A stretch of 8,170 bases of DNA. Origin: Chromatiales bacterium (GTDB lineage Bacteria; Pseudomonadota; Gammaproteobacteria; Chromatiales; Chromatiaceae). Numbering within the stretch: the stretch's first letter is position 1; every line of letters starts with the position of its first letter. Positions 1 through 6,974 of the stretch are shown piece after piece. A program made the translations under genes and the position numbers. The stretch is from contig JAKSCN010000414.1 of the NCBI GenBank assembly GCA_022360595.1, positions 1-8,170 of the forward strand, read 5' to 3'. Under the pieces are notes generated by a model. That model saw nothing but the letters and a program-made list of their open reading frames with translations. It had not been told where the DNA came from and did not search any database.

Positions 1-59
1 GATAACGCCGCTGGGCGAAAAAATGGCCTTGGCCCCCCATATTATTTCGGAAAGAGGGG

Positions 60-156
60 TTGAGCCTAAAAAAGCACCATTCAGCGTTACTCGTCGCTTA
101 TTTGGAACGACCAAACTGCGCTTCTCGTGCCTTGATTGGTGCTTTTTTAGGCTCAA
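60..156 (-). repeat. 97-bp hairpin module A in the left MITE copy
   Basis: The 20-bp arms TTGAGCCTAAAAAAGCACCA (60-79) and its exact reverse complement (137-156) enclose a 57-bp loop. Compared with module A of the right copy (7474-7570), both arms are unchanged while the loop differs at 4 of 57 positions. At the loop centre is a small palindrome, TTTGG (101-105), AACGA, CCAAA (111-115), also unchanged. Confidence 0.9.
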
Positions 157-189
157 CAGTGATGATCAAATTAGTGTCAACAGGCCCTA
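157..189. repeat. Terminal inverted repeat of the left MITE copy
   Basis: This 33-bp end, including the TA at 188-189, is identical to 7693-7725 and is the reverse complement of 7441-7473 with one mismatch. It gives the outer boundary of the left element copy, just downstream of lptG. Confidence 0.9.
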
Positions 190-210
190 ATATCGGACGA
201 AGTGCCAGTA

Positions 211-1275
211 TCAGATAATCCGCCGGGTAAACCAGAGGCCCACCGCAAAGAAGAGAAGGGCCGGCAACGATGCCGCAATAAGCGGATTAAGTTCGTAGAC
301 CACGGCCATATGCCCGAAAATCCGATTCAGCAGGAAAAAGCCCAAGCCCACCAGAGTGCCGAAAAAGACCCGCTGGCCGATCCCCACGGAGCGCAATATG
401 CCGAACACAAAAGGGACCGACAGAAAAATCATGATCAGTGTGACCACCGGCATCACCAATTTACCCCAGAACGCGACCTGGTAAGGTGCCACCTCCTGTC
501 CGTTAGCGCTCATAAAGGCGATATATTGGTAGAGGTCCCAGATCGGCAGCATGCTCGGTTTCACCACGACCACATCGAGAACCTTCGGATTCAGCATGGA
601 GTTCCAGGTTGCTTCATCAACCTGCGTACTGCTAATTTGCCGATCGCCAATATGGCTCTGACTGATTCCTTTAAGTTGCCAACTATCACCTTGATATTGG
701 GCTGTCTGGGCATGGGTGCTGGCGATCAGTTTCTTCTTCTCATCAAACTCATAGATGTAAACATCGCGCAACAGATTGCCGGGTAGAATCTGGCGAATAT
801 TGATGAAGGCGTTGTCGTCTCTGGCCCAAAAACCGTGCTTACTCTTTAGCGTGATCTGCTTGGAGACCTTCTCCATGCGCATCCGCTCCGCATACTGCTC
901 AGTATTGGGTGCGACCACCTCACCAAAAAAGACCACCACCACGATGGCCATCACCCCGACCCGCATCACCGACCAAATAATTCGTTTCAGCGAAACCCCC
1001 GCGGCACGCATGGCGATCAACTCGGACTGGTTGGCGAGTGAACCCAGCCCTATCAGACTGCCCAGCAGCACCACAATCGGGAAAACCTCATAGGCCATGC
1101 GCGGCAGAATCAGCAGCACATAGAGGAAAACATGTTTGATCCGATAGTCGCCTTCACCAACATCGTCCAGCTCATTGAGCAGCTCAAAAAAGGCGACCAA
1201 CGCAAGCAGAATCACAAAGGTGGCGATAGTACTGGTAATAACCGCCCGGGCGATGTAATTATCCAGAATTCTCAC
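211..1275 (-). CDS. lptG: LptG, LPS export ABC transporter permease
   Basis: LptG pairs with LptF and the ATPase LptB in the inner membrane to extract lipopolysaccharide and push it onto the LptC-LptA-LptD bridge. The 354-residue protein has the family layout. Three N-terminal membrane segments lie near residues 12-35, 48-80 and 100-122, then a periplasmic beta-jellyroll region to about residue 265, then three C-terminal segments. The segment SELIAMRAAGVSLKRI after the second membrane region corresponds to the conserved cytoplasmic helix that contacts LptB. Stretches such as GEVVAPNTEQ and FGILRSV also match remembered LptG sequences. The start is GTG, overlapping the lptF stop as GTGA, so translation is probably coupled. 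The stop lies 21 bp from a MITE. Length is normal and no damage is seen. Confidence 0.96.
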   Translation of the reverse strand: MRILDNYIARAVITSTIATFVILLALVAFFELLNELDDVGEGDYRIKHVFLYVLLILPRMAYEVFPIVVLLGSLIGLGSLANQSELIAMRAAGVSLKRIIWSVMRVGVMAIVVVVFFGEVVAPNTEQYAERMRMEKVSKQITLKSKHGFWARDDNAFINIRQILPGNLLRDVYIYEFDEKKKLIASTHAQTAQYQGDSWQLKGISQSHIGDRQISSTQVDEATWNSMLNPKVLDVVVVKPSMLPIWDLYQYIAFMSANGQEVAPYQVAFWGKLVMPVVTLIMIFLSVPFVFGILRSVGIGQRVFFGTLVGLGFFLLNRIFGHMAVVYELNPLIAASLPALLFFAVGLWFTRRII

Positions 1276-2378
1276 TGCCCTGGCCCCACCAGCCGTTTCA
1301 ACTGCCGGCCGATTTCGGGCGACTTATAGAGCATCACCAAACTGGCAATCAGCAACATCACCACATGCACCCACCAGCGCCCCAACCAGGCAGGCGTTAT
1401 ACCGGCGATCATCCAGGCTCCGGAAATAGCCTGCAGATTAAAAAAGAGTGCATAGAGCAGCACCGCAATACTTATACTGCCATAGATGCCCTGGCGCGGT
1501 AGCGATTTGCTCAAGGGAATGCTGATCAGGGTGAAAACCAGCACCGCAACCGGCAACATGATGCGATATTCAAACTCTGAACGCATATGGATATCCGTGG
1601 CGCCTATCAGTGCCGATGTCGGCATCTGCTTAGGGCTCAATTTGGCTTGTTTCTCCTCAGCCTCATCAATGCGTATGGCATACTGCTGAAACTCACCCAC
1701 CACGTAATCGCGCTGGCCGGGCATCCCTTCATAGCGGCGTCCCTCGGTCAAAACAATATATTTGGCCCCGCTCTCTTGGTCAGTATAACGGTAGCCTTCC
1801 GTAGCGGTAATCAGCCCCAGCTTGCCGTTCTGCCTGTTCTGTACAAAGATATTCTGCAAACGTGTCTTATCGTCCGACATATCCTCGATATAGAAGACCA
1901 CATCCCCTCGGCTGAACTCATTAAACCGCCCGGCCACCGAGGTTGAGAGTTCTACCGCTTGCTGCTGTTGGGCCGCGACCAGTTCAACCTTGGTCTTTTT
2001 GGCCCAAGGCTCGGCCACCAGGGTCAATACCGCCACAATCAGCGCCACAGGCACTGCAGCAACGATATAGGACCGAAAAATGCGCAGCGTGCTCACGCCG
2101 CTGGCGGAGAGTGCGGTGATCTCACTATCCCGGTACATTCGTCCCAACGAGTAGAGAATGGCAAGAAAAAATGTTGGCGGTGTGATCGGGCCAACCACCT
2201 CGGGCAGCCGCAACCCCACCAGGCTCATCACCAATTGACTGTCGATAGCGCCGATCGCCGCCTGCTTCAAGATGCGGATATAGCCCTGCACCAAGACCAC
2301 CAGCAGAATGACGATAAAAATCGCCATGAAGGTCTTGAAGACTTCACGCAAAATGTAACGATCGATAATGGTTAACAA
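1272..2378 (-). CDS. lptF: LptF, LPS export ABC transporter permease
   Basis: LptF is the partner permease of LptG in the LptB2FG lipopolysaccharide exporter. The 368 residues show the same fold: an N-terminal membrane segment after IIDRYILREV (about residues 14-35), two more before residue 125, a soluble periplasmic domain (about 125-265), and three C-terminal segments from about 270. The stretch YRDSEITALSASGVSTLRIFRS is the expected LptB-contacting region, and PLSKSLPRQG matches the conserved cytoplasmic loop. The start is TTG at 2378. It has an AAAGAGA ribosome-binding sequence about 8 nt upstream, and an in-frame stop a few codons further up leaves no ATG option. It is the first gene of the lptF-lptG operon, transcribed away from the DUF3108 gene. 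Confidence 0.96.
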   Translation of the reverse strand: MLTIIDRYILREVFKTFMAIFIVILLVVLVQGYIRILKQAAIGAIDSQLVMSLVGLRLPEVVGPITPPTFFLAILYSLGRMYRDSEITALSASGVSTLRIFRSYIVAAVPVALIVAVLTLVAEPWAKKTKVELVAAQQQQAVELSTSVAGRFNEFSRGDVVFYIEDMSDDKTRLQNIFVQNRQNGKLGLITATEGYRYTDQESGAKYIVLTEGRRYEGMPGQRDYVVGEFQQYAIRIDEAEEKQAKLSPKQMPTSALIGATDIHMRSEFEYRIMLPVAVLVFTLISIPLSKSLPRQGIYGSISIAVLLYALFFNLQAISGAWMIAGITPAWLGRWWVHVVMLLIASLVMLYKSPEIGRQLKRLVGPGQ

Positions 2379-2642
2379 CAGAAAGTCTCTTTATTGGATT
2401 ATGATTAGATAATGCCTTCTCTGGGGAACCGCCCCAGGAACAATCAACTAATCACGCATCATATACGGCAGCGCCCGCACGGCAAACCGCGATTCTATCA
2501 AACTAATGACCGGACAATTACCCCCCTGGCAAGATTTCAACCGCTCCTCCATGCTATTCTGAAGCGTCCAGGAACCTTAGCTGATCATCAGGCTCCAACA
2601 ACAGGAGCATTTGCACTATAACACCGGTACAAGGATACCCCT
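2379..2642. promoter_or_regulatory. Divergent intergenic region between lptF and the DUF3108 gene
   Basis: The 264-bp gap separates two genes transcribed away from each other, so promoters for both must lie here or in overlapping sequence. I see no convincing -35/-10 pair for either side. TATAAC at 2617-2622 is a possible -10 for the rightward gene but lacks a good -35. Small dyads are present: CTGGGG/CCCCAG (2421-2437), the odd palindrome CTGATCATCAG (2581-2591) and GCTCC/GGAGC (2592-2608). A short open frame at 2412-2621 has no protein-like character and is not called. The rightward ribosome-binding site AAGGA is at 2631-2635. Confidence 0.45.
2421..2437 (-). promoter_or_regulatory. 6-bp GC-rich hairpin in the lptF leader
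   Basis: CTGGGG (2421-2426) and CCCCAG (2432-2437) are perfectly complementary around a 5-nt loop, about 43 bp upstream of the lptF start. It could be an mRNA leader hairpin or a dyad operator; no T run follows it on either strand, so it is not a terminator. Function is unknown. Confidence 0.35.
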
Positions 2643-3359
2643 TTGACACTCAAATCACTGATTGTTCCCGTCATTGCCATCGTCCTCGGCCTATGCCAAC
2701 CCGCTCTGGCGGAGGAGACGCTCACACTCGCCACCTACTCAGGCAAATACAACCTGTTTACCCTGACAGCCGAAAGAAAATTGACCCGTGACGATCAGGG
2801 ACTCTACTCCTATCAGCAGGAGAGCAAAAGCTTTCTCGGCTCTATCCTGGAGAAGAGCCAGTTTCGCCTCGGCAACGATAATCGGCTGATTCCCCATCAC
2901 TATCTCTATCGATTCAATATTCTCGGCAAGAACAAAGTCTATGAGATAGCCTTCGACTGGCAGAAAAACGAGGCTCTCTACAGCAAAAACGGTAACAGCC
3001 GGGTAATTCCGATTCAGCCAGGCGTATTCGATCCGCTCTCCTACCAGCTACAACTCCAGAGAGACCTTCTTAAAGGGAAGACCGAACTGCACTATCCAGT
3101 TCTGAAACGGGGAAAACTGAAAGAGTATCGATTCGAAAAAATCGCCTCCGAGACAATCCCTTTTAAAGGCGCTGAAAGCGACACCATCAAACTCAAAAAA
3201 GAGCCAAGCAGCCAAAAACGCAACACGGTAATCTGGCTCTCTCCCGATGATCTCTATCAGATTGCCCAGCTCGAACATACCGAAAAGGGACAGACCAATC
3301 GTCTCTCCCTGGAGAGCACCGAAATAACCCCCGAATTTCGTACCTGGCTCTCTCAATAA
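2643..3359 (+). CDS. Periplasmic DUF3108 family protein
   Basis: The 238-residue protein begins with a clear Sec signal peptide: a Lys at residue 4, a hydrophobic core (6-18) and a probable cleavage after ALA at residue 23. The mature part is rich in beta-type segments with repeated aromatic residues (YSYQQESKS, HYLYRFNILGKNKVYEIAFDW, LSPDDLYQIAQLEH). This resembles DUF3108 proteins, which are predicted single-domain beta-barrel-like periplasmic proteins of unknown biochemical role, often encoded near purN/purM in Gammaproteobacteria. That gene pair is not here. The start is TTG at 2643, chosen because AAGGA sits 7 nt upstream and it places the signal peptide at the N-terminus. The family assignment is from memory of such sequences; no catalytic motif is visible. 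Confidence 0.75.
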   Translation: MTLKSLIVPVIAIVLGLCQPALAEETLTLATYSGKYNLFTLTAERKLTRDDQGLYSYQQESKSFLGSILEKSQFRLGNDNRLIPHHYLYRFNILGKNKVYEIAFDWQKNEALYSKNGNSRVIPIQPGVFDPLSYQLQLQRDLLKGKTELHYPVLKRGKLKEYRFEKIASETIPFKGAESDTIKLKKEPSSQKRNTVIWLSPDDLYQIAQLEHTEKGQTNRLSLESTEITPEFRTWLSQ

Positions 3360-3383
3360 AACGACAATATGACCGGCACATTT

Positions 3384-3481
3384 CTGTAACAAACCACTCT
3401 TAGAATCGAACGCCTGTAAGCGTGATCTGCGGTTACATGTTTTCGACTTTTCAACGGCATTAGCCGACTTTTTTGTTACAG
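3384..3481. promoter_or_regulatory. Four TGTAAC/GTTACA half-sites upstream of ugd
   Basis: A perfect 10-bp inverted repeat, CTGTAACAAA (3384-3393) and TTTGTTACAG (3472-3481), encloses a second inner dyad, TGTAA (3415-3419) and TTACA (3433-3437). The same TGTAA(C) half-site thus occurs four times in about 100 bp, twice on each strand, ending 10 bp before the ugd start. This could be an operator array or a foldable leader. The regulator is unknown. Confidence 0.4.
3455..3474 (+). terminator. Weak terminator-like hairpin with T6 before ugd
   Basis: CGGC (3455-3458), loop ATTA, GCCG (3463-3466) is followed after two bases by six T residues (3469-3474). The stem is only 4 bp, so termination would be weak. 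It could end the DUF3108 transcript or attenuate readthrough into ugd, whose start is 17 bp further on. Confidence 0.3.
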
Positions 3482-3491
3482 GTTTTTTGCA

Positions 3492-4814
3492 ATGAATATT
3501 ACCGTTTACGGGGTAGGTTATGTCGGCTTGGTGCAGGCCGCTGTTTTCGCCGACGCTGGACATAATGTCTGCTGTGTCGATGTCGATGAGAAAAAGATAG
3601 AGGGGCTGCGCAACGGCATCATCCCTATCTATGAGCCCGGCCTCACCCCTTTGGTGGAGCATAACTACCGGGAGAATCGGCTGCTCTTCACCACCGATCC
3701 CACTGTAGGCATTCAGCATGGTGAGTTTCAATTCATCGCGGTGGGTACCCCACCGGACGAAGATGGCTCGGCTGATCTAAGCCATGTACTGGCGGTTGCC
3801 GAGACCATTGCCACCCACATGGAACAGCCCAAAATAGTCATCAATAAAAGCACCGTACCGGTCGGCACCGCCGATCTGGTCGGAAATAAGTTACGGACTA
3901 CATTGGATCAACGTGGCGTAACGATCGACTTTGAGGTTGTCTCCAACCCCGAATTCCTTAAGCAGGGCGCAGCCGTAGCCGACTGCACCAAGCCGGATCG
4001 CATTATCGTCGGTACCGATAGCGACGAGGTGGCCAGCAAAATGCGTGAACTCTACGCCCCGTTCAACCGCAACCACGACCGCCTGATTGTCATGGACATC
4101 CGCAGCGCCGAGCTGACCAAATACGCCGCCAACTGCATGCTGGCGACCAAAATCAGCTTCATGAACGAGATGTCCAATCTGGCCGAACAACTCAACGCCG
4201 ACATCGAAGCAGTGCGCCAGGGGATAGGGTCGGATTCACGTATCGGTTACCACTTCATCTATCCGGGCTGCGGCTACGGTGGCTCCTGTTTTCCAAAAGA
4301 TGTGAAGGCGCTGATCAGTACCGCCGACACCATCGGTTACTCCAGCCATCTTCTGAAGGCGGTAGAAACCGTCAACATGAGTCAGAAAGAGATTCTATTC
4401 CAAAAAATCCACGACCATTTTGATGGGGATCTGCGTGGCAAAACCTTCGCACTCTGGGGACTCAGCTTCAAACCCAACACCAACGACATGCGCGAAGCCC
4501 CTTCCAAAGTGCTTATAGAAGCCCTCTGGCAAGCCGGCGCCAACGTTCAGGCTTTCGATCCGGAAGCGATGGATGAGTGTCAGCGCATCTATGGCCGACG
4601 CGATGATTTGACCCTGCTCGGCACCAAAGAGGCGGCCCTGCACGATGCCGACGCGCTAATCATCGTCACCGAGTGGAAACAGTTCTGGAGCCCCGATTTC
4701 AACCTGATCAAAAACGAACTTAGCAGCCCCGCCATTTTCGATGGACGAAACTTGTTCAACCCGGAGCGGATGCGCAAAGAAGGAATCATCTACTACTCTA
4801 TCGGCCGCCTTTAG
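3492..4814 (+). CDS. ugd: UDP-glucose 6-dehydrogenase family protein
   Basis: This cytoplasmic enzyme most likely oxidises UDP-glucose to UDP-glucuronate with two NAD+, feeding capsule, exopolysaccharide or lipid A modification. The 440 residues show the whole family. An N-terminal NAD-binding Rossmann fold has the glycine motif GVGYVG (residues 7-12). There is a STVPVGT segment, then NPEFLKQG with Glu154, then ELTKYAAN with Lys210 and Asn214. GYGGSCFPKD carries the catalytic Cys266 and Asp270. The C-terminal UDP-binding domain includes ALWGLSFKPNTNDMREAPS. All expected active-site residues are present. The ATG start has only a weak ribosome-binding sequence (ACAGG). It stands apart from pepA by 223 bp and is probably its own unit. 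GDP-mannose dehydrogenase or UDP-N-acetyl-sugar dehydrogenase are alternatives in the same superfamily; length and motifs favour UDP-glucose. Confidence 0.9.
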   Translation: MNITVYGVGYVGLVQAAVFADAGHNVCCVDVDEKKIEGLRNGIIPIYEPGLTPLVEHNYRENRLLFTTDPTVGIQHGEFQFIAVGTPPDEDGSADLSHVLAVAETIATHMEQPKIVINKSTVPVGTADLVGNKLRTTLDQRGVTIDFEVVSNPEFLKQGAAVADCTKPDRIIVGTDSDEVASKMRELYAPFNRNHDRLIVMDIRSAELTKYAANCMLATKISFMNEMSNLAEQLNADIEAVRQGIGSDSRIGYHFIYPGCGYGGSCFPKDVKALISTADTIGYSSHLLKAVETVNMSQKEILFQKIHDHFDGDLRGKTFALWGLSFKPNTNDMREAPSKVLIEALWQAGANVQAFDPEAMDECQRIYGRRDDLTLLGTKEAALHDADALIIVTEWKQFWSPDFNLIKNELSSPAIFDGRNLFNPERMRKEGIIYYSIGRL

Positions 4815-4833
4815 CGCCCATCAGCAAATAACA

Positions 4834-4879
4834 CTACCTGAAGCACTAGGGTCTATTAACATATCTATGCTTCAGGTAG
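4834..4879. repeat. 12-bp perfect inverted repeat downstream of ugd
   Basis: CTACCTGAAGCA (4834-4845) and TGCTTCAGGTAG (4868-4879) are exact reverse complements around a 22-nt loop, starting 20 bp after the ugd stop. No T run follows on the plus strand, so it is not a standard intrinsic terminator, though it could stabilise the ugd 3' end. The loop contains a sequence like a MITE end (see findings). Confidence 0.6.
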
Positions 4880-4905
4880 CCTTACCCACCCAAAACCAGC
4901 GCCAG

Positions 4906-4935
4906 TTGGCATACTCCTCGCCGGATATCTTTAAA
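4906..4935 (+). promoter_or_regulatory. Tentative sigma70 promoter for pepA-holC
   Basis: TTGGCA (4906-4911) and TTTAAA (4930-4935) are separated by 18 bp, about 100 bp upstream of the pepA start. The -10 match is poor, so this is only the best candidate by eye in the ugd-pepA gap. Confidence 0.22.
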
Positions 4936-4986
4936 TCCCGCCGATGATCTGCCACTATAACCAGAATTAACACCGCTATTGGACCC

Positions 4987-5009
4987 TATGCAGACAACAA
5001 CGCTGCATA
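4987..5009 (+). promoter_or_regulatory. 7-bp hairpin in the pepA leader
   Basis: TATGCAG (4987-4993) and CTGCATA (5003-5009) are perfectly complementary with a 9-nt loop, 28 bp before the pepA start. It may be a leader hairpin or a dyad binding site. No regulator can be named. Confidence 0.35.
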
Positions 5010-5037
5010 AAGCAAACTGACCGATCTGGAGCCCCGC

Positions 5038-6534
5038 ATGGATTACTTGCTGAAAACTGGCGATATAACCAAACAACGCACCGCCTGTCTGGTGGTAGGC
5101 GTCTATAACAAGAAAAAGATGTCAGCCGCCGCTGAGGCGATCGACAAGAACAGCCGCGGCGCCCTCAGCAAAATCCTCAAAAAGGGTGACTTCCAGGGCA
5201 AAGCGGGCGAGATTCAGATGCTCTACAACATCCCAGGCAGTGCTTGCGATCGGGTCTTGCTGGTGGGACTGGGCAGTGAAAAAGAGTACGGCATAAAAAC
5301 TGTGCGCAGTACGGCAGCGGCCGTTGCCAAAGCGCTGGAGAATAGCTATGTAATCGAAGCAATCAGCGCACTGCCCGAAGTATCCGCAGACGAGAGTCTG
5401 TCGAAAATCCTGCGAGAGACTATTATTGCCAGTGAAAACGCCCTCTACCAATTTGATCAGTGCAAAAGTGAACCGGAAAAAAATGGCCGTCCCTTGAAAA
5501 AACTGGGACTGTTCATCGGCAAGCAACGCAAGAGTCAACAGATCGAGCAGGCGATCACTCAAGGCAAGGCGATCGCCCATGGCGTCACCCTGGCCAAGAC
5601 TCTGGGCAATCTGCCGGGCAATATCTGTACACCCTCTTATCTTGCCGATCAGGCCCGGGCACTGGGCCGAAAGTCGAAAAAGCTCAATATTCAGGTACTG
5701 GAAGAGAAGCGCATGAAGGCGCTGGGCATGGGCTCACTGCTCTCGGTCTCGCGTGGCAGCACTGAACCGGCCAAGCTGATCATCATCGAATACAAAGGCG
5801 GCCCGGCCAAGAGCAAGCCGGTGGTGCTGGTGGGTAAAGGGCTTACTTTCGATGCGGGCGGCATCTCCCTGAAACCGGCTGCGGCAATGGATGAGATGAA
5901 ATATGACATGTGCGGCGGCGCCAGCGTTCTGGGTACATTGGCAGCCTGCGCCGAAGCGGAGCTACCGATCAATGTGGTGGGTTTGGTCCCGGCCTCGGAA
6001 AACCTGCCCGACGGCAGCGCCAACAAACCGGGCGATATTGTCACCAGTATGTCCGGTCAGACCATCGAAATTCTCAACACCGACGCCGAAGGTCGCCTGA
6101 TCCTCTGCGACGCCCTCACCTACGCGAAGCGTTTCAACCCTGATGTGGTAATCGATATCGCCACCCTGACCGGTGCCTGCATCGTTGCATTGGGCGATAA
6201 GGCTTCCGGCCTGATGAGTAATAACGATACCCTGGCCAATGATCTGCTGGCTGCTGGTGAGCGCAGTGGCGACCGCGCCTGGCGTCTGCCGCTGTGGGAT
6301 GAATACCAGTCGCAGTTGGACAGCAACTTCGCCGACATGGCCAACATCGGCGGCAAAGGCGCCGGAACCATTACTGCCGCCTGTTTCCTGGCGCGCTATA
6401 CCAAAGCGTACAAATGGGCGCATCTGGATATTGCCGGCACCGCCTGGCTCAGTGGCGCCAACAAGGGCAGCACCGGTAAACCGGTTCCTCTGTTGACCCA
6501 GTATCTGATAAAACGCTGCAAACTGGATAAATAA
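5038..6534 (+). CDS. pepA: Leucyl aminopeptidase PepA (M17 family)
   Basis: PepA is a cytoplasmic hexameric two-metal aminopeptidase that removes N-terminal residues, notably leucine, in peptide turnover. In E. coli it also binds DNA in Xer recombination at cer and in carAB control. The 498 residues match the family length. The catalytic set is complete: Lys267 and Asp272 in VGKGLTFDAGG, Lys279, Asp290 in KYDMCGG, and Asp349, Glu351 and Arg353 in NTDAEGRL. Each lies three residues before its E. coli counterpart. The N-terminal domain ends around the GNLPGNICTPSYLA segment (about 190-203). The ATG start has CTGGAG 6 nt upstream. The gene opens an operon with holC 8 bp downstream. Whether DNA-binding is kept cannot be judged here. 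Confidence 0.97.
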   Translation: MDYLLKTGDITKQRTACLVVGVYNKKKMSAAAEAIDKNSRGALSKILKKGDFQGKAGEIQMLYNIPGSACDRVLLVGLGSEKEYGIKTVRSTAAAVAKALENSYVIEAISALPEVSADESLSKILRETIIASENALYQFDQCKSEPEKNGRPLKKLGLFIGKQRKSQQIEQAITQGKAIAHGVTLAKTLGNLPGNICTPSYLADQARALGRKSKKLNIQVLEEKRMKALGMGSLLSVSRGSTEPAKLIIIEYKGGPAKSKPVVLVGKGLTFDAGGISLKPAAAMDEMKYDMCGGASVLGTLAACAEAELPINVVGLVPASENLPDGSANKPGDIVTSMSGQTIEILNTDAEGRLILCDALTYAKRFNPDVVIDIATLTGACIVALGDKASGLMSNNDTLANDLLAAGERSGDRAWRLPLWDEYQSQLDSNFADMANIGGKGAGTITAACFLARYTKAYKWAHLDIAGTAWLSGANKGSTGKPVPLLTQYLIKRCKLDK

Positions 6535-6542
6535 CGACGGCA

Positions 6543-6974
6543 ATGACACAGGTCGATTTCTACATATTGGCTGAACAAGCGCCGGGTAACCGTCACGCCC
6601 TCGCCTGCCGCCTGGCCGAAAAAGCTTGGCAGCAGGGGCGGCGGATCTACTTGCATACCAGTTCCGCCGAAGAGTCGAGGCATATGGATCGCCTGCTCTG
6701 GACCTTCCGCGATGGTAGCTTTATCCCCCATGGCCTGACCGAAAACGCGGACCCGACATTGAACCCGATTCTGATCGGCAACGACAACAGCGCCGGTGAA
6801 GAACACGATGTGTTGATCAATCTGGCAACCACCGTACCTGATTTCTTCAGCCGCTTTGAACGCATAGCGGAGTTGATCGACCACGACCCTGAAATCCGCA
6901 AAGCGGGGCGGGACCGCTACCGCTTCTATCGCGATCGCGGTTACCCCATGCAAACCCACGATATTAAGCGATGA
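6543..6974 (+). CDS. holC: DNA polymerase III subunit chi
   Basis: Chi joins psi (HolD) in the clamp-loader complex and links the replicase to single-strand binding protein. The 143-residue protein has the family pattern. It opens with MTQVDFYIL, followed by a helix (ALACRLAEKAWQQGRRIYLHT). The conserved RLLWTFRDGSFIPHG region spans about residues 50-64, and PILIG followed by DVLINLATTVPDFFSRFERIAELID spans about 76-110. The end, with RDRYRFYRDRGYPMQTHDI, is also typical. It lies 8 bp after pepA and its stop overlaps the next start as ATGA, so the three genes are probably co-transcribed and translationally coupled. The ribosome-binding sequence in the short gap is weak, consistent with reinitiation after pepA. 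Confidence 0.95.
   Translation: MTQVDFYILAEQAPGNRHALACRLAEKAWQQGRRIYLHTSSAEESRHMDRLLWTFRDGSFIPHGLTENADPTLNPILIGNDNSAGEEHDVLINLATTVPDFFSRFERIAELIDHDPEIRKAGRDRYRFYRDRGYPMQTHDIKR

Larger units (their letters stand above)
1..189 (-). mobile_element. Palindromic MITE, partial copy (left edge cuts it)
   Basis: Read on the minus strand, this stretch matches the first 187 bp of the complete element at 7441-7725. Position 189 corresponds to 7441 and position 1 to 7627. There is a net 2-bp difference in the central spacer. It contains one 33-bp terminal repeat (157-189), one whole 97-bp hairpin module (60-156), a 27-bp centre (33-59), one arm of the second module (13-32) and 12 bp of that module's loop (1-12). 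By the geometry of the complete copy, about 98 bp lie beyond the left edge. Outside the centre I count about six substitutions between the copies. The outer end is ...CAGGCCCTAATATC, so the flank CTAA fits a YTAR-type target, as does CTAG at the other copy. It ends 21 bp from the lptG stop codon. No transposase is encoded. Confidence 0.9.

Noticed and set aside
23..190. A 55-codon open frame on the plus strand across the left MITE copy
   Set aside because: The matching frame in the right copy is broken by the 2-bp length difference in the centre, and loop substitutions change amino acids freely. The open frame is a by-product of the repeat.
202..786. A 194-codon open frame on the plus strand
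   Set aside because: It lies fully antisense to the well-supported lptG gene and its translation is rich in His, Gln and Arg, typical of a shadow frame.
3048..3731. A 227-codon open frame on the minus strand
   Set aside because: It runs antisense across the end of the DUF3108 gene and the start of ugd, both of which have strong protein evidence.
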